Assembly (NCBI RefSeq): GCF_900637055.1 | Contig: NZ_LR134338.1 | Span: 6,039,501-6,103,500 of the forward strand | Length of the DNA stretch: 64,000 nt | Origin: Brevibacillus brevis | GTDB taxonomy: Bacteria > Bacillota > Bacilli > Brevibacillales > Brevibacillaceae | Reading direction: 5' to 3' | Shown here: positions 27,129-34,159 of the stretch, piece after piece | How the letters are laid out: every line of letters begins with the position of its first letter | Numbering within the stretch: the first letter of the stretch is position 1 | Position numbers and translations under genes: made by a program | The notes under the pieces: generated by a model | Told to the model about the DNA's origin: nothing | The model's database searches: none | Seen by the model: only the letters and a program-made list of their open reading frames with translations

Positions 27129-28472
27129 TTACAGTCTGAAATATTTCCCTTTAACATTTGTTTTCTTTTTTATTCCGTCTCTTGTATCAAAAATAACACG
27201 GGCAGAGGAACAGATCAGGTCGTAATCGAATTGCGAATGATTGGTTGTCAATAAAACCAAGTCTGCTTTTTCTAAAGCCTCAGCAGTCAATGAGATTGTC
27301 TCTACCATTTTCCCATTAAACTTAAAGTTAGGAATGTGAGGATCAACTACCTGATACTCAGCACCTTCTTTATCGAGGATAGAGAGTATTTCAAGAACCG
27401 GAGATTCCCGGTAATCATCAATGTCATTCTTATAAGCTACACCTAATACGAGTATTTTTGAACCATTTAACGACTTTCTATCCTGATTTAGTATCTGCAT
27501 CATTCTAGTAACTACAAAATCAGGCATACTGCTATTGATCTCACCTGCTAATTCTATTAAGCGAGTATGATAGTTAAATTCTCTTGCTTTCCATGTAAGG
27601 TAGAAGGGATCGATTGGGATGCAATGCCCTCCTAGACCTGGGCCAGGATAGAACGCCATGAAGCCATACGGTTTTGTCTTTGCCGCGTCAATCATTTCCC
27701 AAACATCTATACCCATCTTGTTGCAAAGAACCGCCATTTCATTTGCAAGTGCGATGTTAATATGGCGAAATGTATTTTCATATATTTTTTCCAATTCCGC
27801 GACTGCTGGACTTGATACTACATGTATTTCACCCTCGAGCACAGCTTGATACATAGTCGCAGCTACCCTTGTACAATCGGGAGTAACACCCCCAACGACT
27901 TTAGGGGTATTTTTTGTATTGAAATGCTTGTTCCCCGGATCTACCCGTTCTGGTGAATAGGCTAAAAAGAAATCAACTCCACATTTTAAACCGGATTCCT
28001 CCAAAATCGGCTTAACCAATTCCTCTGTTGTCCCAGGATATGTAGTACTTTCTAGTACCACGAGCATTCCAGGTTTTAGATGATTAGCGATTTCTCGTGC
28101 CGAAGAGCTCACATAGCTCGTGTCGGGCTGATGATACTTATCCAAAGGAGTAGGTACACAAATCGCTACAGCATCTACATCGTTGATAAATGAATAGTCA
28201 GCAGTAGCCCTCAATTTATTCGCTTTCACAGTAGACTGAAGATCCTCATTCAGTACGTCACCAATATAGTTAATCCCTTGGTTTACCATCTCTACTTTGT
28301 CAGATTGCACGTCAAATCCAATTACCTGAAATCCTGCTTTCGCTTTCTCTACTGCTAAAGGCAATCCAACATAACCTAATCCTACTACACCGATGACAGC
28401 AGTTCTTTCATCAAGTTTCCGAATCAATTTTTCGGCTAAAAGAGGTATTTCCTGTTCTAGCAAGTTACTCAT
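27129..28472 (-). CDS. UDP-N-acetylhexosamine 6-dehydrogenase, WbpA/WecC type
   Basis: A 447-residue nucleotide-sugar dehydrogenase that oxidises C6 of a UDP-HexNAc to the acid using NAD. The Rossmann motif is GVVGLGYVGLPLA; ESTTYPGTT and AYSPERVDPG are family motifs; the catalytic Cys lies in PGPGLGGHCIPIDPFYLTW; the C-terminal domain has GVAYKNDIDDYRESP. Placed with WbpB-, WbpE- and WbpI-like genes, UDP-GlcNAc is the likely substrate, giving UDP-GlcNAcA. The ATG overlaps the aminotransferase stop (ATGA), so translation is coupled. Confidence 0.92.
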   Translation of the reverse strand: MSNLLEQEIPLLAEKLIRKLDERTAVIGVVGLGYVGLPLAVEKAKAGFQVIGFDVQSDKVEMVNQGINYIGDVLNEDLQSTVKANKLRATADYSFINDVDAVAICVPTPLDKYHQPDTSYVSSSAREIANHLKPGMLVVLESTTYPGTTEELVKPILEESGLKCGVDFFLAYSPERVDPGNKHFNTKNTPKVVGGVTPDCTRVAATMYQAVLEGEIHVVSSPAVAELEKIYENTFRHINIALANEMAVLCNKMGIDVWEMIDAAKTKPYGFMAFYPGPGLGGHCIPIDPFYLTWKAREFNYHTRLIELAGEINSSMPDFVVTRMMQILNQDRKSLNGSKILVLGVAYKNDIDDYRESPVLEILSILDKEGAEYQVVDPHIPNFKFNGKMVETISLTAEALEKADLVLLTTNHSQFDYDLICSSARVIFDTRDGIKKKTNVKGKYFRL

Positions 28473-29602
28473 GAAGTTGCTCCTCTCATCTCGAAAAATT
28501 CTCTCACAACAGAAATTACATACTGTTGCTCTTCCTCAGTCATTTCTGGATAAAGTGGCAAAGCCATAGTACCCTTCGCGGCTTTTTCAGACTCAATCAG
28601 GCTTTCTCTATCGTAGCCTAAATCTTTATATACTTCTTGCAAATGCAGTGGGACAGGATAGTAGACACCAGAAGATATACCTTTCTCTTGCAAGAAGGCC
28701 ATTAGTTCGTCACGAAGGTCTGTTTGAATAATGTACAAATGATAAACTGCATAGCGGTTCTCTTTTTCAAAAGGAACCTGTATCGGCAAATCTTTCAGTG
28801 CCTCGTTATAAACAGCTGCTTTTTGTCTACGAGCTGCATTCCACTGATCAATATAAGCAAGCTTTACGTTCAGCATTGCAGCTTGCAAACTATCCAATCG
28901 ACTGTTGTAACCAATCATGGAGTGATAGTATTTGGGATTGCTACCATGTGCGCGTAAAATTTTTATTTTTTTGGCCAGTTCTTCATCATTTGTTACGATC
29001 ATACCGCCGTCTCCATATCCCCCCAAATTTTTCGTTGGAAAGAATGAAAAACAACCGGCGACACCCAATGAACCGATTTCTTGCTCCTTGTATTTTGAGC
29101 CAATTGCTTGACACGCATCTTCGACTACGTATAAATTATATTTTTTAGCCAATGCCAAAACTTCGTCCATATCAACAGGTTGTCCAAAAATATGTACGGG
29201 AATGATTGCCTTCGTATTTGGCGTTATTGCGGCCTCCAGCTTACTTACATCAAAATTATATGTTTTTGGATCAATATCAATAAATACCGGTTTAGCACCT
29301 AGTTGAGAAACCACTTCCGCAGATGCAAAGAAAGTGAATGGTGTAGTAATAACCTCGTCACCTGGCCCTATTCCAAGTGCATCAAGTACGAGAAGCAATG
29401 CATCTGTACCATTTGCAACTCCGATAGCGCATTTTACGTTACAGTAATCCGCCATCTTTTGCTCAAAGTCAGCAACATGCTTACCCATAATATAATTACC
29501 ACTCGATAATACATCATCAACAGCTGCTTTTATCTCAGCTTCGATGCTTCTGTATTGCTTTACCAAATCAAGCAATGGTACCTTATGAGTGGTTGTATTC
29601 AT
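28469..29602 (-). CDS. DegT/DnrJ-family sugar aminotransferase, WbpE-like
   Basis: A 377-residue PLP-dependent aminotransferase. PLLDLVKQYRSIEAEI at the N-terminus, ANGTDALLLVLDALGIGPGD, VEDACQAIGSKYK and the PLP-lysine motif SFFPTKNLGGYGDGG identify the family; the N-terminal sequence is typical of enzymes that aminate 3-keto UDP-sugar acids. It would transfer an amino group to C3 of the keto sugar made by the neighbouring oxidoreductase. The start overlaps the end of that gene by 20 nt and has GAGGAG upstream. Confidence 0.92.
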   Translation of the reverse strand: MNTTTHKVPLLDLVKQYRSIEAEIKAAVDDVLSSGNYIMGKHVADFEQKMADYCNVKCAIGVANGTDALLLVLDALGIGPGDEVITTPFTFFASAEVVSQLGAKPVFIDIDPKTYNFDVSKLEAAITPNTKAIIPVHIFGQPVDMDEVLALAKKYNLYVVEDACQAIGSKYKEQEIGSLGVAGCFSFFPTKNLGGYGDGGMIVTNDEELAKKIKILRAHGSNPKYYHSMIGYNSRLDSLQAAMLNVKLAYIDQWNAARRQKAAVYNEALKDLPIQVPFEKENRYAVYHLYIIQTDLRDELMAFLQEKGISSGVYYPVPLHLQEVYKDLGYDRESLIESEKAAKGTMALPLYPEMTEEEQQYVISVVREFFEMRGATS

Positions 29603-30647
29603 ATTGACGATTCTCCTCTTCTACTATTTCATTTAATTTAACTGGCTTTCCTAATTCTGCTGATTTATAGATTGCTAATACAAGCTTTAAAGCCTCTAGC
29701 CCATCTACTCCACTTACAACCGGATCCCGGTCACTCCGTATTGCATCAACCATGTCTCTAATGATTTCTTCCTGCCCAGGGGTACCGTATGGATCATGTT
29801 CAACCTCTTGAATGAGCGCTTCTGCATGTTGCTTTGGAAGAGACTCAAATTCCCAATGCTTGATCCAGTTAGCTGTAGTTCCAGATACAACAGCTGTTCC
29901 GCTCTCACCAAAAATACTGAGGGACTCTTCAAAGTTCTTTGGGAATATGGTAGCAGCAGCCTCGATGATCCCTAATGCCCCATTTTGGAATCGAACTGTT
30001 GCGGCTGCAACATCTTCAGCTTCAATATTTCTAAGACGTGTTGCAGAGTATCCTTGTACTTCTTCCACCGGCCCCATTAACCACAATAGTAAATCTAAAT
30101 TATGTATAGCTTGGTTCATTAAAACTCCGCCGTCCATTTCCTTCGTTCCACGCCACGCTGCTTGATCGTAATAGGCTTGATTACGATTCCACCGTAACGT
30201 TGCATTAGCGTGACTTATCTTTCCAAATTGGCCAGTTGTCATTGCTTTCTTAAGAGCCATAATGGCAGGTCTAAATCGATTTGGATGCACGACAGATAGT
30301 TTTACGCCGTTGTCCTTACATGCTTGTACAATCGTCTCCGCATCCTGAATAGTCAATGCGATTGGTTTCTCTACGATCAGATGCTTTTTAGCATTAGCCG
30401 CTTGAATTGCCAATTTTGCATGCAGCCCACTTGGTACACAGATGCATACAACATCTATTTCTGGCTGATTATCCAGCATTTCACCTAAATCTTTGTACCC
30501 ATTCACTTGATATTTTTCACAAGTCTCCTGCAATCTCTCAACCGACGTATCACAAACTGTGACAAGTTTCGCGTTTTCGACATTTTCGATCGCCTCAATG
30601 TGTTTCTTTGAAATGTGGCCGCAGCCTACTATGGCGAAATGTATCAT
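29583..30647 (-). CDS. Gfo/Idh/MocA oxidoreductase, WbpB-like
   Basis: A 354-residue NAD-dependent oxidoreductase. HFAIVGCGHISKKHIEAI is the dinucleotide-binding N-terminus; VEKPIALT carries the Lys-Pro motif of the family; MDGGVLMNQAIHNLDLLLWL and the GESGTAVVSG region belong to the C-terminal sheet domain. With the 6-dehydrogenase and aminotransferase it would oxidise C3 of UDP-GlcNAcA before amination, as WbpB does. It is the first gene of the large glycan operon. ATGGAG lies upstream of the ATG. Confidence 0.9.
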   Translation of the reverse strand: MIHFAIVGCGHISKKHIEAIENVENAKLVTVCDTSVERLQETCEKYQVNGYKDLGEMLDNQPEIDVVCICVPSGLHAKLAIQAANAKKHLIVEKPIALTIQDAETIVQACKDNGVKLSVVHPNRFRPAIMALKKAMTTGQFGKISHANATLRWNRNQAYYDQAAWRGTKEMDGGVLMNQAIHNLDLLLWLMGPVEEVQGYSATRLRNIEAEDVAAATVRFQNGALGIIEAAATIFPKNFEESLSIFGESGTAVVSGTTANWIKHWEFESLPKQHAEALIQEVEHDPYGTPGQEEIIRDMVDAIRSDRDPVVSGVDGLEALKLVLAIYKSAELGKPVKLNEIVEEENRQYEYNHS

Positions 30648-30787
30648 GATTCTATCTCCATTCTATTCTTCTTGTATTACTATACCATGAATGAAACAAA
30701 AATATATTTGTAGAATAACATCATATCACAGCAAATATAAGTTTCATTATTATACAGAAGTCGACAATTACATAGTTTCCAATACGG
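30648..30787. other. AT-rich gap between the two glycan transcription units
   Basis: No gene here. On the minus strand there are promoter-like -10 elements (TATAAT near 30755, TATAGT near 30683) but no convincing -35 at proper spacing. Because a terminator closes the ligase unit just upstream, the operon starting with the WbpB-like gene should have its own promoter in this gap. Confidence 0.4.
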
Positions 30788-30825
30788 TAAAAAAAGGATG
30801 TTGATATGATTTCAACATCCTTTTA
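30788..30825 (-). terminator. Terminator after the ligase gene
   Basis: Minus strand AAAAGGATGTTGA, loop, TCAACATCC then seven T's. It separates the ligase/lipoprotein unit from the main glycan operon. Confidence 0.88.
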
Positions 30826-30836
30826 TCCTTACCTAT

Positions 30837-33113
30837 CTATTCTATTAACATTGCCCGATAGTCATCCAAAAGCTGCTTATAATTCGGGGACTGTGCTTGT
30901 AATTTCTGAGTCAATTCTATTGCTACACTATTTTGCCCCAACTTCTCATATGCAATGATTATTAGAGCCTGCACTTCGAGTGTAATACTCGGATCAGTAA
31001 CCAATTTAAGTTGTTCAAGACTATCTGCATAGTTCCCTAAAATAATATTCGCTTGCCCAAGATAAAAATACGTATAGGCATTCAAATCTAATGGCCTCTT
31101 GTCAGGGATTGCCTCTGCCTTGAAAGGTTCTATCCGACTTACGTAATCCTTGTATTTATCTGAAGCCTTCCTAGCAAGTACTGTCGCTTGATCTTTTTGA
31201 TTTTGTTTTGCCAATTGAGATGCAACCTGAGCATTTACCTGAATGCTTGCATCGTAGAAGTGAACATTAAAATGATCTTGCTCCCAAGCCTTTTGGAAAT
31301 ATTGATCGGCTTTGACCCAATCATTCATGAAGAGATATACGTTGCCGATCTTGTATAAAACCTCTGATGCCTTGGGTTCGAGTTGCTCAATACGATTTAA
31401 CGTTGCTTCTGCTTTAGATTTCCACTCGCTCTGCTGTGACTGTGTATACTTCGTCGCATACACTTTAGCCAGGTTCATCGCATATTCCGTATGATAAGGG
31501 TTGAGCTTAACTGCTTTCTCCAATATCGGTTGTGCAGCTTCTACATCTACTTCACTTGCTAACGCAGAAATATTGTTTTGCGCAAAGAGAATCCTTCCCG
31601 AATATACACCGACTATTCCTACACAAACAGCGATAAAAGCGATCAAGAACCGCGAGTATTGGAAGGCTGGTTTCATATCTTTTGACTGTAAAGGTACTGC
31701 AATTGCTATCAGCCAGAAAACAATAAACCATACCGTACCAAAAGAGAAATCAAAATCAATGAAAGCATGCATCAATATAATGGACAAGGATACTAGGGAG
31801 GCAACTGCAATAGTCGAATCGCTATTCTCCTCTTGTTCTTTCTTAATGCGAATGAGTATCTTCCCTACCAGAAAGCATATCACGCCAATGAAAACAATGA
31901 GCCCCAACCATCCTGTATTAAGCAAAATCTCCAAATAACCGTTATGAACCTCATTACTATAGTAAGGGAGCTCTTGATAAGCAGGATAAACAACTCTCCA
32001 TCCTTCGCCACCAAAACCGAACACAGGCGCCTCCTTACTCACTGCAAAAGCATCCATATACATATTGGTTCTTCCCAATACACTAGAAGTACCCAAGTTA
32101 ATATCAGTGATTCGCTGCTGCAATGACTCAGGCATAGCCTGGTATAGTAATCCCTGGTTTTTGAAATCCAGCAAAGTTAATAACCCTACTAATAAAATGA
32201 AACCCGGCAATACAAAGCGAATCAGAGGTTTCTTCGTTTCTTTCAGATAACTACTATTTTTAATGATCCTTTGTGTAAGCAGCACCAGTACCATTACGAT
32301 AATACTTGCTACAACGAATGCGAGTAAAGCTGCATCATCTACATTTTCAGACCCAGCTGAAGTCATTTTTTGAAACACTAGGAGTGAAGCTACTAGAGAG
32401 AAAACCGTAAATGCAAGGTATTGAATTTGTTCCTTTCCCTTGAGAAGGAGTACTCCGATGAACCATGCCACAGGAAAAACGACCATTGCCCCACGCGAGT
32501 AGGATAAGAAAAAACAAACGCCATATGCTACCAAGGGCAAGCTGAAGAAAAGTGTAGTCAAGACTTTGATTTCTTTTTTTGCCAAATAGACAAGAGCATA
32601 CAGCCAAAATGCACAGATAATCGTTGCAAATGTATTGGGATATTGGAGTGGCCCTGCTAGCCTTCCCGAAAGGACTATATCCTTAAATACAATCCAATTC
32701 CAAAAACCAGCAAGCGAAAAAAAACTAATCCATACGCCCGTTGCGTTAAAAACGATTGGCAGCAGCTTTTCCACTTTATCATTGTGATCGATCTGTCGTA
32801 ACCAAATTAACATGATAAAAAGAATCACGTAGGTAAACCAACGAAATAAGTTGTCCAAAGCTCCCATGGGAGTTTCTGCACCGAGTAGTGATAATACATG
32901 TGTTATTGGAATGAAAAATACAATCAAATAGATTATTTGTCCATATTGTTGGCTTTTCCTGATCATCCATATGGCTGCGATCAAAAATAGTAGAATTTGA
33001 CTTACTTCGATTAAATAAAAATCAGTATCAAAAAATAATCCTCGCAGATATGGCGTGCATAAAAATAGGAGGGCTAAAGCTGCAAATAGCCCCCATTTCA
33101 CTAATTGTTGCAT
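30837..33113 (-). CDS. O-antigen ligase/polymerase family membrane protein with C-terminal TPRs
   Basis: A 758-residue protein: about 12 transmembrane segments (residues 1-500), with the WaaL/Wzy family marks SYSRGAMVVFPVAWF and VHNGYLEILLNTGWLGLIVF in a large outside loop, followed by a soluble C-terminal half with tetratricopeptide repeats (ASEVLYKIGNVYLFMNDWVK, NAYTYFYLGQANIILGNYAD). This architecture is that of O-oligosaccharyl:protein ligases such as the one proposed for S-layer glycosylation in Geobacillus (WsaB). Because export here is by an ABC transporter, a ligase role is preferred over polymerase. The ATG at 33113 has GGAGGTCTAAA immediately upstream; an ATG 13 codons earlier lacks this. 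It overlaps no gene at that start and follows the TPR lipoprotein. Confidence 0.88.
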   Translation of the reverse strand: MQQLVKWGLFAALALLFLCTPYLRGLFFDTDFYLIEVSQILLFLIAAIWMIRKSQQYGQIIYLIVFFIPITHVLSLLGAETPMGALDNLFRWFTYVILFIMLIWLRQIDHNDKVEKLLPIVFNATGVWISFFSLAGFWNWIVFKDIVLSGRLAGPLQYPNTFATIICAFWLYALVYLAKKEIKVLTTLFFSLPLVAYGVCFFLSYSRGAMVVFPVAWFIGVLLLKGKEQIQYLAFTVFSLVASLLVFQKMTSAGSENVDDAALLAFVVASIIVMVLVLLTQRIIKNSSYLKETKKPLIRFVLPGFILLVGLLTLLDFKNQGLLYQAMPESLQQRITDINLGTSSVLGRTNMYMDAFAVSKEAPVFGFGGEGWRVVYPAYQELPYYSNEVHNGYLEILLNTGWLGLIVFIGVICFLVGKILIRIKKEQEENSDSTIAVASLVSLSIILMHAFIDFDFSFGTVWFIVFWLIAIAVPLQSKDMKPAFQYSRFLIAFIAVCVGIVGVYSGRILFAQNNISALASEVDVEAAQPILEKAVKLNPYHTEYAMNLAKVYATKYTQSQQSEWKSKAEATLNRIEQLEPKASEVLYKIGNVYLFMNDWVKADQYFQKAWEQDHFNVHFYDASIQVNAQVASQLAKQNQKDQATVLARKASDKYKDYVSRIEPFKAEAIPDKRPLDLNAYTYFYLGQANIILGNYADSLEQLKLVTDPSITLEVQALIIIAYEKLGQNSVAIELTQKLQAQSPNYKQLLDDYRAMLIE

Positions 33114-33138
33114 TTTAGACCTCCGGCTTGCTTCTTTC

Positions 33139-33822
33139 CTATTTAGATTCAAGTTCTTTTACTAGGTTAGCGACCTCAACCTTAGTATTCGTTCCCTCAG
33201 GAGCAAGATCCAAGTATTTTTTCATACTGGTTACCGCTTCTTGTTTTTTGTTCAATTGCATATACCCGAATCCGATAAAACGGTAAGCTTCAAAATACTT
33301 AGGGTCATTCGTGATTTCCGATAATACTTTTACCGACTCTTCAAATTTATTCTGAACAAAGTAGATTTGTCCGAGCTTAAATTTAAGATCTGCAAAATCA
33401 GGCTTTACTTGAAGGCCTTTGTTAGCCGTGAGAAGCGCATTATCGAAATCTTGATTTAACATTTGAATTGCTACAATATTGTTGTAGCCTTCGATCATGT
33501 CTGGTGACTTTGTAACTGCATTTTGATAATAACTCAGTGCTTTACTGAAGTCATTTTGTTTCCGAGAGATATTACCCAGGTAGTACTCATAGATACCATT
33601 TGAAGCGTCAAGCTTTACACATTCCTCAAACGCTGACTTTGCTTCATCCATTTTTTCAGAATTGTAAAGAGCTAATGCAGCATCAAACTTTTCCTTAACA
33701 GGATTTGAAGTTTCAGACTTCTTTTCTTGAGCTATAGGTGCAGGTGCTTCGGTTTCCTTTGCACATCCAGTAATAACGGCTAAAGACAATAGGAATACAC
33801 CCACTAAATGTACGTACTTCAT
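33139..33822 (-). CDS. TPR-repeat lipoprotein
   Basis: A 227-residue protein with a lipoprotein signal: hydrophobic MKYVHLVGVFLLSLAVITGC with the lipidated cysteine at residue 20, then a polar Pro/Ala/Lys linker. The rest is a run of tetratricopeptide repeats, for example YEYYLGNISRKQNDFSKALS, AIQMLNQDFDNALLTANKGL and LGQIYFVQNKFEESVKVL. It would sit on the outer face of the membrane. It is directly upstream of the ligase, which also ends in TPRs, so the two may dock to each other or to the S-layer substrate (inference). The ATG at 33822 is chosen since it begins the signal peptide; GGAGG lies 11 nt upstream. Confidence 0.88.
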   Translation of the reverse strand: MKYVHLVGVFLLSLAVITGCAKETEAPAPIAQEKKSETSNPVKEKFDAALALYNSEKMDEAKSAFEECVKLDASNGIYEYYLGNISRKQNDFSKALSYYQNAVTKSPDMIEGYNNIVAIQMLNQDFDNALLTANKGLQVKPDFADLKFKLGQIYFVQNKFEESVKVLSEITNDPKYFEAYRFIGFGYMQLNKKQEAVTSMKKYLDLAPEGTNTKVEVANLVKELESK

Positions 33823-33873
33823 GAACGTTAGGTCCTCCATATTCTAGAAAATACAATACTCAGATACCATTCT

Positions 33874-33879
33874 ATATTA
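33874..33879 (-). promoter_or_regulatory. Possible extended -10 promoter of the lipoprotein-ligase unit
   Basis: Minus strand TGCTAATAT (extended -10) about 50 nt before the lipoprotein start, with no good -35. It lies downstream of the terminator at 33908-33937, so it could drive the genes independently of the leader described there. Confidence 0.3.
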
Positions 33880-33907
33880 GCACATTCCTATTAATTAGTT
33901 GCTGAAA

Positions 33908-33937
33908 ACAAAAAAAAAGAGCCATTACTAGGGCTCC
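33908..33937 (-). terminator. Intrinsic terminator 85 nt before the lipoprotein gene
   Basis: Minus strand GAGCC, 8-nt loop, GGCTC, followed by about ten T's. It is separate from the S-layer operon terminator 160 nt upstream. Confidence 0.75.
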
Positions 33938-34055
33938 CCAACTCTGAAGATAATAACTATGTTAGTAACTCAGCCAAAACCAAGCCTTCCTTAATTATTA
34001 CAATGATACAAATTCGCCTTCCCACGATAAATGAAAAATTGATGCACTGATCATT
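33908..34055 (-). ncRNA. Candidate small RNA or attenuated leader (about 150 nt)
   Basis: A transcript from the promoter at 34090-34062 would run to the terminator at 33908. It has no good open frame; the longest ATG frame is 18 codons with no ribosome site. Because the lipoprotein-ligase genes begin 85 nt past the terminator, this may be either a free-standing small RNA or a leader whose terminator must be overcome to express those genes. I see no known riboswitch motif. The rest of the 337-base gap between the genes holds the terminators. Confidence 0.5.
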
Positions 34056-34061
34056 TTACAG

Positions 34062-34090
34062 AATATATACCACATGAACATGTACTTCAA
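34062..34090 (-). promoter_or_regulatory. SigA-type promoter just after the S-layer operon
   Basis: Minus strand TTGAAG (34090-34085), 17-nt spacer, TATATT (34067-34062). It starts right behind the S-layer operon terminator. Confidence 0.6.
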
Positions 34091-34093
34091 GAA

Positions 34094-34131
34094 AAACCAA
34101 AAAGGTTGCCGAGAAATTCTCGACAACCTTC
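34094..34131 (-). terminator. S-layer operon terminator
   Basis: Minus strand AAGGTTGTCGAGA, short loop, TCTCGGCAACCTT and T's. A near-perfect 13-bp stem 30 nt after the OWP-like stop codon. Confidence 0.92.
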
Positions 34132-34159
34132 TCCCCATAGAGGGGTTCTTGCACAGCTA

